A stretch of 64,000 nucleotides of DNA from G963668605 sp963668605. Its GTDB lineage: Bacteria; Acidobacteriota; Terriglobia; Bryobacterales; Bryobacteraceae. The DNA lies in contig OY764903.1 of NCBI GenBank assembly GCA_963668605.1, positions 1,178,001 to 1,242,000 of the forward strand. Reading direction: 5' to 3'. The notes under the pieces are model-generated. The model saw nothing but the letters and a program-made list of their open reading frames with translations, searched no databases and was not told where the DNA came from. This document shows positions 42,878 to 52,833 of the stretch, piece by piece (the first letter of the stretch is position 1; every line of letters starts with the position of its first letter). A program made the translations under genes and the position numbers.

Positions 42878-44719
42878 ATGCAGACCACGCGAAGAAATTT
42901 TGCCGGCATCATGCTGGGTTTTGGAGGTTGGCAAGCGGCTGGTCCTCAACGGGCTGCGCTGCTGAAGAATCTGCGTTCGGGCCATCCCCGGCTGATGTTG
43001 GGGAAGGATGGCATTGAGCCGATCCGTCGTCTGATCCAGAATTCGCCGATTGCGGCTACCTGCTACAAAGGCATTCGCGCCGAGGCGGAAGCGACGTGCG
43101 GCGAAAGGCCATCCGAGTATGAGATCAAGGACGGCCTGCGCCTACTGCCGGTGAGCCGGATGGTGAAGGAACGGGTCCATGTGCTCGCCCTGACTTACCT
43201 CATCGAGAAAGACCGGCGCTACCGCGACCGGATGTGGGCAGAACTCTCTGCCGCCGCTCAGTTCAAGGACTGGAATCCGCGTCATTTCCTCGACACGGCG
43301 GAGATGACCTACGCCTTCGCCATTGCCTACGACTGGCTTTATGCCGACTGGACTGCGGAGCAGCGAAAGACGCTGTACAACGCCATCGTCCGGCTCGGGC
43401 TCCAGCCCGGCATGGAGGTGTACCGGAGCGAGTCCGGCTGGCATACGAGGGACAACAACTGGAATCAGGTTTGCAATGGTGGCATGGGGATAGGCGCGCT
43501 CGCCATCGCGGACGAGAATCCCGACCTGGCCCGCGATATTCTCCATGAGGCGATTCGCAGCATTCCGCGCTCGATGTCGCACTACGCTCCTGACGGCGCC
43601 GGCACCGAAGGGCCCACCTACTGGGACTACGGCAGCCGTTTCAATATCAAATTCATCTCGTCGCTGGAAACCGCGCTTGGGACGGACTTCGGCCTCTCTC
43701 GAATTCCCGGGTTCGCCGAGAGCGGTTTCTATCAGATGTACATGTGCGGGGCAGACATGCAATCCTTCGACTTTGAGGACGCCGGGTCCAGGCGGATGGG
43801 GACACCGATGCACTTCTGGATGGGCAGGCGCTTCGGGCGTCCCGAATACAGTTGGTTTCGCTACCGCGAACTGGCCTCCGGCGCTCAGACCGGGAATCTG
43901 CTGGATCTGCTTTGGTTCGATGAAAAGGGCCGCGATTACGATCCGGCCCGTCTGCCGCTGGAACGATATTTCCGCGAAGCCGAAGCGGTGACGGTGCGAA
44001 GTTCATGGTCCGATCCGAATGCGCTTGTCGTGGCGATGCAAGCAGGAAATACAAACAACTTCAAAGGCCACCGGCACCTCGACCTCGGTACGTTCATTCT
44101 GGATGCGAATGGGGAGCGCTGGATTATCGACTCCGGCCTGGATCATGAAACTTATTTGAAGCATCAGAATAACATTGCTCGGGAGGATTTCTACCGGATT
44201 CGCGCCGAAGGTCACAATACGCTCGTGATCAATCCGGGCAAGGGGCCGGATCAGGATCCGAGTGCTTTCGCCCGCGTGATGTCATTCAAGAGCGAAGGTG
44301 GCCAGGTCAAGGCAGTGTTCGAACTTACGCCCGCCTATGCCGCCCAGGCCCGCAAGGTGGAGCGCACGCTCTCAGTAGTCCGTCCGAACCGCGTGACGAT
44401 TACGGACCGTATCACAGCCGCTAAGCCGTCCGACGTGTGGTGGTTCGCGCACACTACCGCGGATGTCGCGCTCTCTGCGGGCAATCGGCGGGCTGTCATG
44501 ACCAAGAACGGGAAACGATACACGGCAGAACTGGTCTCACCCGCAGACGCGCAATTCCAGGTGATGGATGCCGCGCCGCTGGCTGGATCGCCAAATCCTA
44601 CGCCGCAAGCCAGCAATAAGGGACGGAGAAAACTAGCGATTCGCTTTTCGGGCGTAAGCGAAGTGGAAATCACCGTAGCTCTTGGGCCCTCATTCGTAAG
44701 GACACCTTCCGAACAATGA
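42878..44719 (+). CDS. Tat-exported heparinase II/III-family polysaccharide lyase
   Basis: About 613 residues from the ATG at 42878, which begins a Tat-like signal (MQTTRRNFAGIMLGFGG); the open frame extends further upstream without coding character. An alpha/alpha-barrel domain (FAIAYDWLYADWTAEQRKTL, WHTRDNNWNQVCNGGMGIGA, with Asn, His and Tyr candidates for catalysis) is followed by the heparinase II/III beta-sandwich (GHRHLDLGTFILDANGERW). Enzymes of this family eliminate uronic-acid-containing glycans such as heparin, alginate or related polymers. Its stop overlaps the GH28 start (ATGA), so both are co-translated. Ribosome-binding site weak. Confidence 0.85.
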   Translation: MQTTRRNFAGIMLGFGGWQAAGPQRAALLKNLRSGHPRLMLGKDGIEPIRRLIQNSPIAATCYKGIRAEAEATCGERPSEYEIKDGLRLLPVSRMVKERVHVLALTYLIEKDRRYRDRMWAELSAAAQFKDWNPRHFLDTAEMTYAFAIAYDWLYADWTAEQRKTLYNAIVRLGLQPGMEVYRSESGWHTRDNNWNQVCNGGMGIGALAIADENPDLARDILHEAIRSIPRSMSHYAPDGAGTEGPTYWDYGSRFNIKFISSLETALGTDFGLSRIPGFAESGFYQMYMCGADMQSFDFEDAGSRRMGTPMHFWMGRRFGRPEYSWFRYRELASGAQTGNLLDLLWFDEKGRDYDPARLPLERYFREAEAVTVRSSWSDPNALVVAMQAGNTNNFKGHRHLDLGTFILDANGERWIIDSGLDHETYLKHQNNIAREDFYRIRAEGHNTLVINPGKGPDQDPSAFARVMSFKSEGGQVKAVFELTPAYAAQARKVERTLSVVRPNRVTITDRITAAKPSDVWWFAHTTADVALSAGNRRAVMTKNGKRYTAELVSPADAQFQVMDAAPLAGSPNPTPQASNKGRRKLAIRFSGVSEVEITVALGPSFVRTPSEQ

Positions 44720-46101
44720 CAACGCCTACCCACTGCTCTTACCGCCGATTCGGCCGGCGCGAGGTCTTGAAATGCACTTTCGGTTGCCTGTTCGCTCGCA
44801 TGAGTGGCCAATCGCAAACTGTCCCCGACATTTTGGGGCGCATCCAGCCGCCGCAATTCGCGAATCGCAACTTCGACATCCGAAAGTACGGAGCGGCCGG
44901 TGATGGAAAAACCGATTCGCGGCAGGCGATCGCCAGAGCAATCGAGGATTGCCACGCAACCGGTGGCGGCCGCGTGATTGTACCGATGGGCGAGTACCTC
45001 AGCAATGGCCCGATCAAACTCGCCAGTAACGTGAATCTCCATCTTGAGAAAGGCGCAACAATTCTCTTCGGTACGAATCCAGCAGATTACCTGCCTACTG
45101 TTCGCGTCCGCTGGGAGTCGACACGCTGCTACAATTACTCGCCGTTGGTGTATGCCTTCCAGCAGGAAAACATAGCTATTACCGGAGGCGGAACGCTCGA
45201 CGGACAGGCACAATTGTTCTGGTCCGAATGGAAGGGCAAGCAGGCTCCGGACCAGAATACTCTCCGCCAGATGGGAGCAGACCGGGTCCCAGTGGAACGG
45301 CGTCAATTCGGCGAAGGGCACTATTTGCGGCCCGCTTTGTGCGAATTCTACGATTGCCGCAACGTACTAGTGGAGGGCGTCACCTTAAAAAGAAGCCCAT
45401 TCTGGACTCTGCATCCGGTCTTCTGCACGAACGTAATTATCAGAGGAATTCACGTGCTCCCCGGCACGACGAACGACGACGGCTGCGACCCGGATTCCTG
45501 CCGCGATGTCCTGATCGAGGATTGCACCTTCGATACCGCCGACGACAATATCTCGATCAAAGCGGGCCGCGACCGGGACGCCTGGGGCGATCGCGCGTGC
45601 GAGAACGTCATCATTCGACGTTGCCACGGAATCAAAACGGGGGCCAACGCGTTTACCATCGGGAGTGAGATCTCAGGCGATGTCCGAAATGTCTTTATCA
45701 CGGACTGCAAGGCTGGGGAAGTCCACAATAACCTATTGCACATCAAATCGAATACCGACCGCGGCGGCACGGTCGAAAATGTGTGGGCGCGCGGAATTAC
45801 CGCCGACCGCTGCCGTAATTGCATTCAGTTGGAAACGGACTATAAGGGCGTCGCGGACCATGCTTATCCTTCTCAGTATCGCAATCTGCATTTTGAGGAC
45901 ATATCTTGCCGGATAGCGGAGCGAAGTGGCATAAGTTCGATGGGCATCGCTGCGAAGCCGATCGTTGGCGTATATTTCAAAGACATAATCATCGAAAGGG
46001 CTGCTAAGGAGTTCGAGATCGCGAACACACGTCAGCTTGAGATGCAGAATGTTCGGATCAATGGCCGCGCGGTGAACCGGCCGGAGCGGCTTGAGAAATA
46101 G
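44716..46101 (+). CDS. glycoside hydrolase family 28 (polygalacturonase-like)
   Basis: 461 residues. After a short N-terminal export region, the parallel beta-helix starts with FDIRKYGAAGDGKTDSRQAI. The GH28 active-site blocks are present in order: TNDDGCDPDSC (aspartate of the NTD-type motif), DTADDNISIKAGRD (the DD pair), RCHGIKTG with the histidine, and LLHIKSNTDRGG, equivalent to the RIK motif. GH28 enzymes hydrolyse galacturonan or rhamnogalacturonan. Together with the heparinase-like lyase it suggests degradation of a uronic-acid polysaccharide outside the cytoplasm. Confidence 0.92.
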   Translation: MTTPTHCSYRRFGRREVLKCTFGCLFARMSGQSQTVPDILGRIQPPQFANRNFDIRKYGAAGDGKTDSRQAIARAIEDCHATGGGRVIVPMGEYLSNGPIKLASNVNLHLEKGATILFGTNPADYLPTVRVRWESTRCYNYSPLVYAFQQENIAITGGGTLDGQAQLFWSEWKGKQAPDQNTLRQMGADRVPVERRQFGEGHYLRPALCEFYDCRNVLVEGVTLKRSPFWTLHPVFCTNVIIRGIHVLPGTTNDDGCDPDSCRDVLIEDCTFDTADDNISIKAGRDRDAWGDRACENVIIRRCHGIKTGANAFTIGSEISGDVRNVFITDCKAGEVHNNLLHIKSNTDRGGTVENVWARGITADRCRNCIQLETDYKGVADHAYPSQYRNLHFEDISCRIAERSGISSMGIAAKPIVGVYFKDIIIERAAKEFEIANTRQLEMQNVRINGRAVNRPERLEK

Positions 46102-46117
46102 AGACAGGGAAGCGGGC

Positions 46118-46147
46118 GGGGCGTACAGCGGCAACGCTGCACGCCCC
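46118..46147. terminator. hairpin between convergent genes
   Basis: Arms GGGGCGTACAGCG and CGCTGCACGCCCC pair over 12 bp with one A/C mismatch around a GCAA tetraloop. It lies in the 62-bp gap between the GH28 gene and the TonB receptor gene, which converge. There is no clear T-tract, so it may end transcription in both directions only partly. Confidence 0.55.
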
Positions 46148-46163
46148 CAAAAGGTTCGCCGGG

Positions 46164-49100
46164 TTAGAATAGCACTTTCATCGCGAATTGTATGACGCGC
46201 GCACCGCCGGTGATACTGGTGATACGGCCCATTGTGGCCGGCGAAGCCAGATTCGCATTCGGCGCCGCGAAGTTTGTGTGGTTCAGAACGTTCAGGAAAT
46301 CCGTCCGGAACTGCAGTTTCCTTTTCTCGCGAAACGGGAAATCCTTCTGAACCGAGAAGTCCCAGTTATACATGCCCGGAGCGCGCAGTATGTTGCGGCC
46401 CGAGTTCCCGTACCGTCCTGGTTGGTTTTTCACGAAAGCGCTGCTATCGAACCATTGCGCCAGTTCCTGGGCTTTGGAGCGTCCATCCGGCAGGACAGGC
46501 GTGTGGGCCACATCCGGCCGGTCATATCCAACTCCGGTTAGAGCAACGTCGGATCCGGTCGCAACCGAGAAGGGTGCTCCAGACTGGACTTTGAGGATTC
46601 CAGCAAGTTGCCACCCGCCGAACGCCTGGCGCGCCACGGCCGGCGCTGCACGGAAGAACGGAACGCTGTAAAGGTAGGTGATCGTTGCGCTGTGCGCATG
46701 ATCGAAGTCGCCGAGTCCGCGGCTGCCATTGCGGTTTGCGGGGTCTTGCTGGCCGCAACTGCCGATCACCTCATTGGTGCATACATCAATTGCCTTGGAC
46801 CACGTGTAGTGCGCCAGGACCGACAATCCGCGCCCCATGCGCTTGTTAACAGTTGTTTGCCATGCGTGATAGGAGGAGTTACTTTCTGATGTATAACTGG
46901 AGAAACCGGTATAGAGCGGCGTCAGCGGCCGGCGCGCATCAGTGTTCTTTGTGGTGGCGCCGGGGCCGTAAACAGCGGCATTCCCTTCGGTGGCGTTCAA
47001 GAGTTTGCGGCCAAGATTGCCGACGTAGCTGGTTTGGAGGCTCCAACTGGCGCTCAACTGCCGCTCAAACGTTAAATTGAGGTTGTAGTTGTACATTGCC
47101 TGCAGTCCCGCAGGCGTGACAGTTCCGGGGCTGGCCGGCAGAGTGTAAACCGCCTTCGCGGGGTCCACGACATAGGGGAACGGGTTGGACATATTGGCGT
47201 AGGGGTTGGAGAGCGTGCCGGGATTATTGTTCGTGCTGCCGAGCGAGAAGGGCTGGTTCCCACTGAGCGCCACTTCGGCCAGAACGCCATCGTAGCTGGT
47301 TCCGAATCCGCCTCGAATCGCGGTCTTGCCGTTGCCGAAGATATCCCAAGCGAACCCGATGCGAGGTCCGATGTTAACGAAATCAGTGTTGTAGTTGTAT
47401 TGAGAATCGGTTTGGTAAACCATGCCAAGCGGCGCCGTCGGGAACGCCTGGGATCGGACCCCCGGCAGATAGGTCGCCATCTGACCCTGGTCGTCGCGCC
47501 ACGGAGTGTAGACCTCCCAGCGCAGGCCCACGCTCAGCGTCAGGCGGCGCGCCACCTTCCACGTATCCTGCGCATAGAAGGCAGGGATGTAGTAGAGGCC
47601 GCTTTGCACGCTGTTGGAATTCTGTGTGAATTTGACGCTGCGGCCGAGCAGGAGGTCTGCGACCGGGTTCTTCGTGATGGTTCCGTCAAACGTGAACCGT
47701 CCTGAGGAGTACGAGTTGGCGTAGCGGTTGAAAAGGATGCGTTGAGTCTGCGCGCCGAACTTGAATTCGTGTTTTCCGCGCTGCCAACTCCAGTCCATGC
47801 CGAAGTCGTAACTCGGCCCCACCCGCTGTTGATCGCGCGCCGGGTCCGCCTCGAAACGGCCTGGGATCAACAGAAATGGCAGCCGTGGGTCGCAGGTACT
47901 GCAGCCATCAACGAAGTTGGTAGCACCCAAATCCGCGAGTGAGATATGTACGGCGTTCAACTCGTTGTAAACGAATTTCGTGAAAGACCCGTGCATCGTG
48001 GATAAGAGGTTGGGAGACCATGTGCGCACATAGTTGAGCGTCATGGATTTCGGATCCTGGCTGGTTGGCGAGGCTCCTGAATACGCCGGGACGCCGCCGT
48101 TCGGATACACACTGACCGTCCTGCCATAGTCCAGATAGTACCGGAAACTCAGCCGGTCCTTCTGTGTTGCCAGATAGTCGAATTTCCCGACCACGTTGTC
48201 GGATGACGCGGGTTGGCTCATCAGTGCGGAAAGCCGCCCCGACGGATCAGTGGGCAACGGCACGCGCCCCACCAGTTTTACGGCTACGGGATCGAAACGC
48301 GATACCGGGATCTGCCGGCCGGGGAACGGCTGGTTGTTGGACGGATCCACCGGCGCCGGATTCGAACCGCTGAAATCACCTTTCCGCTCCGCTTCGGTCG
48401 GCGGGAAATGTGAGGTCGAAGACGCATCCTGGCGAATGCGCGTGGCCTGATAGGAGCCGAAGAAAAACAGGCGATCCTTTATTATGGGACCGCCTACGGT
48501 GCCGCCAAGCTGATTCTGCCTGAGCTTGGCTTTGCTATTGTCGAAAAACCCACGCGCATCCAGCGCGTCGTTGCGGATGAAATCGAAAAGCGAGCCGTGC
48601 AGCCCGTTGCTTCCCGATTTCGTCACCGCGCTCATGACCACCGTGCCACGACCGTATTCCGCAGTCATCCCGGACGAGATAACCTTGATCTCTTCGATGG
48701 CATCAGGCGGCGGCATCAGGATGCCCTGTCCGCGATGTGCGTAATACATGCTCGCGCCATCCAGTTGTGTGTTCGTCGAGTAGATCCGGTTTCCGTTGAT
48801 GTTGATCCGCTGCTGGTTGTAGTTGGACTTGCCTTCGTTCGCCGTCGCAATGTTCCCGACCCCAGGGGCCAGGTTCATGAAGTTCACGACGTTCCGGCCG
48901 CCGACCGGTAGATCGACGATCCGCTTTTCATCCACCAGCGCACCGACGGTGCCCGAACGCGTATCCACGAGCGGAGCCGCAGCGGTGACCTCGATTGATT
49001 GCGCGGTGGGCCCTACTTCCAGAACAATATCCACACGCACGTTCTGCAGGGCGGACACCGCGATTCCCCGCTGGACGGTTTTCTTGAAGCCCTGGGCCTC

Positions 49101-49337
49101 GCCAGTAACCGTGTATTCTCCCGGGGCAAGTGACCGGACAAGAAAGTCGCCGGTGCCGCTGCTGCTGGTTCGGATCTGCTGGCGGGTGGATTGCTCCTCT
49201 ATCGTGACTGCTGCGTTGGGAACGACGAGCCCACCGGCGTCCCGAACGACGCCGAATACCTGGCCAACGGGAGTCTGCGCAAGCAGGGTCCCAGCGGCCA
49301 ACCACAGGAAACAGACAAATATCAGAGATCTGCGCAT
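46164..49337 (-). CDS. Oar-like TonB-dependent receptor
   Basis: 1057 residues; ATG preceded by AAGGAG. Signal peptide (SLIFVCFLWLAAGTLLAQ), carboxypeptidase-regulatory-like domain (VFGVVRDAGGLVVPNAAVTI ... SLAPGEYTVTGEAQGFKKTV), plug (LPVGGRNVVNFMNLAPGVG, AVTKSGSNGLHGSLFDFIR) and barrel ending in VIQFAMKVLF. It converges with the heparinase/GH28 pair rather than sharing their operon, but is the nearest uptake route for their products. Upstream lies an IS remnant, so its promoter may be affected by that copy. Confidence 0.93.
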   Translation of the reverse strand: MRRSLIFVCFLWLAAGTLLAQTPVGQVFGVVRDAGGLVVPNAAVTIEEQSTRQQIRTSSSGTGDFLVRSLAPGEYTVTGEAQGFKKTVQRGIAVSALQNVRVDIVLEVGPTAQSIEVTAAAPLVDTRSGTVGALVDEKRIVDLPVGGRNVVNFMNLAPGVGNIATANEGKSNYNQQRININGNRIYSTNTQLDGASMYYAHRGQGILMPPPDAIEEIKVISSGMTAEYGRGTVVMSAVTKSGSNGLHGSLFDFIRNDALDARGFFDNSKAKLRQNQLGGTVGGPIIKDRLFFFGSYQATRIRQDASSTSHFPPTEAERKGDFSGSNPAPVDPSNNQPFPGRQIPVSRFDPVAVKLVGRVPLPTDPSGRLSALMSQPASSDNVVGKFDYLATQKDRLSFRYYLDYGRTVSVYPNGGVPAYSGASPTSQDPKSMTLNYVRTWSPNLLSTMHGSFTKFVYNELNAVHISLADLGATNFVDGCSTCDPRLPFLLIPGRFEADPARDQQRVGPSYDFGMDWSWQRGKHEFKFGAQTQRILFNRYANSYSSGRFTFDGTITKNPVADLLLGRSVKFTQNSNSVQSGLYYIPAFYAQDTWKVARRLTLSVGLRWEVYTPWRDDQGQMATYLPGVRSQAFPTAPLGMVYQTDSQYNYNTDFVNIGPRIGFAWDIFGNGKTAIRGGFGTSYDGVLAEVALSGNQPFSLGSTNNNPGTLSNPYANMSNPFPYVVDPAKAVYTLPASPGTVTPAGLQAMYNYNLNLTFERQLSASWSLQTSYVGNLGRKLLNATEGNAAVYGPGATTKNTDARRPLTPLYTGFSSYTSESNSSYHAWQTTVNKRMGRGLSVLAHYTWSKAIDVCTNEVIGSCGQQDPANRNGSRGLGDFDHAHSATITYLYSVPFFRAAPAVARQAFGGWQLAGILKVQSGAPFSVATGSDVALTGVGYDRPDVAHTPVLPDGRSKAQELAQWFDSSAFVKNQPGRYGNSGRNILRAPGMYNWDFSVQKDFPFREKRKLQFRTDFLNVLNHTNFAAPNANLASPATMGRITSITGGARVIQFAMKVLF

Positions 49338-49530
49338 TTCACTACTCCTTCGATGTCGAATCCAGAGCTTGATTTCGGACTAACGTGCCTTTTAGTGTAT
49401 CTCAACAGCATCGGCGCGGCGCGCCATGTCCTCAGCCCAAATTGGATATTGCGTGCCGGCCCAGCCTGTGAGACTGCGCCGTAATTCTTGCTCAATGTTT
49501 TCGCGGCGAGGTTGCGGAAGTCCCTACCGC

Positions 49531-50076
49531 GCACATGGCAGTTCTAACCGGTACTGACTTCTTCACTGTCGAAGTGCTCACCTGGCGAGGCCTAGCCACT
49601 TACTACGTGCTGTTCTTCGTGCAACTAGAGACTTGCCAAGTCACGCTCGCCGGCATCACGCGACACCCGATGGCCGACTGGATGGTGCAGATGTCGCGTA
49701 ACGCGACCGACGAAGAAACTGGCCATCTCCGCGACCAACGGTATCTGCCGCACGACCGCGAAACGAAGTTCTGTACTGCCTTTCGCAACGTGCTGCGGTC
49801 CGCGGGAGTGCGATCCGTTGTCTTGCCGCCGCAGAGCCCAAATCTGAATGCATTCGCGGAACGGTGGGTGCGCTCGGCGAAGCAGGAGTGCCTGTCCAAG
49901 CTGATCTTGTTCGGTGAAGGGCCGCTACGGCGAGTGCTGACCGAGTACATCGCGCACTTCCACTCGGAGAGGAACCGCCAAGGGAAAGCGAATCAGCTAC
50001 TGTTCCCAACGCGCGCTCCAGTTGGGTGGGCTTCTGAGGTACTACGCTCGCGCCGCATGATTAATTTGACTATACG
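49531..50076 (+). mobile_element. IS remnant, copy C: right half of integrase-type element
   Basis: A catalytic half beginning MAVLTGTDFFTVEVLTWRGL at 49535 carries an rve-type DDE core: the D in GTDFF, the D in LPHDRETKF, and the E in FAERWVRSAKQECL. The right end CATGATTAATTTGACTATACG stops at 50076. The DNA-binding and middle regions are absent. Reading continues past the element to 50464 only by chance, antisense to the kinase gene. Confidence 0.82.
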
Positions 50077-50119
50077 GGCTAGCGTCATTCCGACGCGATT
50101 GGAATTGGCTTCCCAAAGC

Positions 50120-51571
50120 TCAAACACCCGCTGGTTCAAGTCTCTCTGCAAGACCGTTTGCCCATTTGAACCGCAGCTCGACTTCCAGACCAGAGGGGCG
50201 GCGATTGCGGCACACAACGGTTCCCTGGCAAGCTTCCACTGCAGATTTGACAATCGCAAGGCCCAGCCCCACACCTCCCGTGGCACGCTCGCGCGCGGCC
50301 TCCACGCGATAGAAGGGGTCAAAGATCGGTTCCAGGTCCGTTGCGGGCACTCCCGGACCGTGGTCGGCCACACTGACCGTCACGAATTGCCGGTCCGTCT
50401 TGGCGGAGATCTCAATCGGACCCGCTGCTCCAGCGTATCGAATTGCGTTGCGCACCACGTTTGAAAGCGCGCGGAACAGCAAATCCGGATCGGCCTGCAC
50501 CTGCAGGCCCTCGTCCACCGCGGTCCTGATCTCGACGCCGCAGCGGGCTTCGTGTTCCAACACGCGCGCTACGAGGGCGGCCAGGGGCACATCGCGCATC
50601 TGCGGCGCGACGGGGCGGGTTGCCGCGCGCGAGAAAGCGAGGACGTCGTCGACCAGGGAGCCCATGTGCTCGACGTCCTCGCGGAGGTCGGCCAGGGTGG
50701 CCTGTTGTTCGGCGGTAGCAGAGCGGTCGAGCAGCCCAAGGGCCACCTGGATCCGTGCGATGGGGGAGCGAAGCTCGTGGGCCGCATCGCGCAGGAAACG
50801 CTTCTGGCCATTTACCAGGCGGTCAAGCTGCGAAGCCATGCGGTTGATGGAAGCGCCCAACACTCCGAGCTCATCGCGACGGCGCACCGGCAGTTGCGTC
50901 TCAAAGTGACCTTCGGCCACCCGGGCTGTGGCGGCAGTCATTCGCGAAATGGACCTGTTGAGACCACGCACGAACGGCAACCAGCAAGCGATAGAGATGA
51001 GAATGACGGAACAACCCACTGCGATCCACGGCTTGGTGTCCACATAGAAGAGGTCATCCTCGCCAGTGGAGGTGAGCACGATCCATGCATGCGGATCGCC
51101 GCGGCTGGCGTCCGGATGGGGAAGCGGCGCCGGTACGGCAACCCAATGGCTTCCGGATGTGGTGCCGAGGAACGAGAGCTCGTATTTGGCCTCGTGGCCG
51201 CGTCCGTGTCCTCGGGGTCCTTGAGTTGGCCGGTATCTGACCAAGAACCGCTCGAGCACCTCGGCGGGCAGCGGCTGCCGGTCGCCCGCAAGCACCGTGC
51301 CGCGGTCGTCCACAAGGCGAGCTTTGACGCGATTTGCCGTGGCGTACCGTTCCATTACCGCATCCCACGCGGCGGACTCGGATTCGGCCAGTTGAAGCGC
51401 CAGCAGTCGGGTGGTGGCCAGGATCCGATCATGCGCAGGTGACAGCAGAAACGACTCCAGATCCAGGTGGTACTCGAACCTGACGAGCAACAAGAACGCC
51501 GCACCCAACAGCAGCAGGTTAATGAACGCGATGAAAAGAACTTTGCTCAGCAGAGTCAGACGAAATTTCAT
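50120..51571 (-). CDS. sensor histidine kinase (CpxA-like)
   Basis: 483 residues. Two membrane segments (residues about 9-30 and 180-200) enclose a periplasmic sensor region. HAMP domain follows (FVRGLNRSISRMTAATARVA), then the dimerisation domain with the phospho-accepting histidine near residue 265 in RDAAHELRSPIARIQ, and the ATPase domain with N, G1 and G2 boxes (NVVRNAIRYAG, VADHGPGVP, GGVGLGLAIVKS). It phosphorylates an OmpR-type regulator, most likely the one at 55780-56499. It is divergent from the module at 51733 and separated from its regulator gene by 4.2 kb of opposite-strand genes. Confidence 0.93.
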   Translation of the reverse strand: MKFRLTLLSKVLFIAFINLLLLGAAFLLLVRFEYHLDLESFLLSPAHDRILATTRLLALQLAESESAAWDAVMERYATANRVKARLVDDRGTVLAGDRQPLPAEVLERFLVRYRPTQGPRGHGRGHEAKYELSFLGTTSGSHWVAVPAPLPHPDASRGDPHAWIVLTSTGEDDLFYVDTKPWIAVGCSVILISIACWLPFVRGLNRSISRMTAATARVAEGHFETQLPVRRRDELGVLGASINRMASQLDRLVNGQKRFLRDAAHELRSPIARIQVALGLLDRSATAEQQATLADLREDVEHMGSLVDDVLAFSRAATRPVAPQMRDVPLAALVARVLEHEARCGVEIRTAVDEGLQVQADPDLLFRALSNVVRNAIRYAGAAGPIEISAKTDRQFVTVSVADHGPGVPATDLEPIFDPFYRVEAARERATGGVGLGLAIVKSAVEACQGTVVCRNRRPSGLEVELRFKWANGLAERLEPAGV

Positions 51572-51630
51572 ACTCTACCACCCGGACGGCTAAACACACT
51601 ATAAACGGTTTCCGAAAGCATCAGGTCTCT

Positions 51631-51679
51631 TTTACCTGTTTTTTACATTCCGGTACCGGATCGAAAACGAAACCTTTAC
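51631..51679. promoter_or_regulatory. phased TTTAC repeats between kinase and receptor module
   Basis: TTTAC occurs at 51631, 51642 and 51675; start-to-start distances are 11 and 33 bp, one and three helical turns. On the other strand the first two read GTAAA-N6-GTAAA, close to the CpxR box (GTAAA-N5-GTAAA). This is a likely binding site for the OmpR-type regulator, placed to control the divergent genes on either side. Confidence 0.55.
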
Positions 51680-51732
51680 ATGCGGCTGTTGAACTGTTCT
51701 CAGGCGCGACCGAAGGCCGCGCGGAGATAACC

Positions 51733-52833
51733 ATGCGTGAATTATTGTTGACCGCTACCGCGGCCCTGGCCGCGGCGGCATTCGGGCAGACTACACAACC
51801 GCCACCCGCGCCGGACGTGCGCTACATGGGCGCCGTGGCGAAAGTGGAATCGGGCAGCCGGGCGCTGCTCGTGCAACTGGACGGCGGCGGCGAAAAGTGG
51901 ATCGGAGTGCCGCAGGCTCTGGAGGCCCTCCGCGTCGCGCCAGGAGAGAGGGATATCGCCAAGGCCGTCAGAATTGCGTTCGAGGAGGTGCGGGCTGGAG
52001 ACCGCGTGTTGGTGCGAAGCGCCTCGGTAACTAGTGACGTCGTGATCGCCACGCAGTTGGTTGTGATCAGCCAGGCCGACCTGTTGCGTCAGCAACACGC
52101 GGAAAGGGCCGACTGGAAAGCACGTGGGATTTCGGGCAAAGTCACGGCGCTGCGCGCGGAAACCGGTGAGGTGACCATCACAACCAACCCGCGCCCGGTC
52201 GCAGAGGTGATTGTAGTGATCGTGACCGGAAAGACCGAGCAGCGCCGGTACCGGGCGGACTCCGCCCGATTCAGTGACGCCCGGCCGGCGGCACTCACTG
52301 ACATCCGCGTAGGCGACCAGTTGCAGGCGCTGGGGAATCGCAGCGGCGATGGAACGATTTTGACGGCTGACAAGATCGTCTCCGGGCTGTTCCGTAATTT
52401 CGCGGCTACCGTGGAAGCTGTCAATCCGGCTCAGCAGGAGTTTACTGTTGAGCCGGCGGAAGGCGGCCCGCCCCTCGTGGTGAAAATCGGACCGGCCTCC
52501 ATCCTTCGCAAGTTGCGCCCGGATGATGCCTCGGCCCTGACGGCGCGCAAGTCCGCCAAGCAGGGCGACAAGGGCATCGCCAGCTCCGATCCGCAGACCA
52601 TTCTGGAAAGCTCGCATGCCGTGACCCTAGCGGAACTGAAACCGGGTGATGCCGTGATCATCGCCACCGGGGCGACCGGTACGCAGGCCGGGGCTCGTAT
52701 TCCGGTAATTGCCCTGATTGCTGGCGCCGAACCGCTGTTCAAGCGGTCTCGTGAGGCGCAGCGGGAGTTGTTGGGCTCCTGGAATTTGAGTCTCGATCCG
52801 GAGCCTTCCGGCGAGCGAGGAGGCAGTAAATGA
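51733..52833 (+). CDS. secreted protein with DUF5666-like repeats
   Basis: 366 residues with a signal peptide (LLLTATAALAAAAFGQ). The mature part holds two or three related beta-barrel-like units (VAKVESGSRALLVQLDGGG, ISGKVTALRAETGEVTITT, FAATVEAVNPAQQEFTVEPA), each followed by a segment such as VGDQLQALG or PGDAVIIA. This is the pattern of DUF5666 domains in bacterial exported proteins of unknown role. It overlaps the TonB receptor start by 4 bp (ATGA), so the two are co-translated and presumably act together at the envelope. Confidence 0.75.
   Translation: MRELLLTATAALAAAAFGQTTQPPPAPDVRYMGAVAKVESGSRALLVQLDGGGEKWIGVPQALEALRVAPGERDIAKAVRIAFEEVRAGDRVLVRSASVTSDVVIATQLVVISQADLLRQQHAERADWKARGISGKVTALRAETGEVTITTNPRPVAEVIVVIVTGKTEQRRYRADSARFSDARPAALTDIRVGDQLQALGNRSGDGTILTADKIVSGLFRNFAATVEAVNPAQQEFTVEPAEGGPPLVVKIGPASILRKLRPDDASALTARKSAKQGDKGIASSDPQTILESSHAVTLAELKPGDAVIIATGATGTQAGARIPVIALIAGAEPLFKRSREAQRELLGSWNLSLDPEPSGERGGSK

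Noticed and set aside
50077..50464. Extension of the IS copy C catalytic frame
   Set aside because: It passes the element's right end at 50076 and then lies antisense to the histidine kinase gene, so it is a chance read-through.
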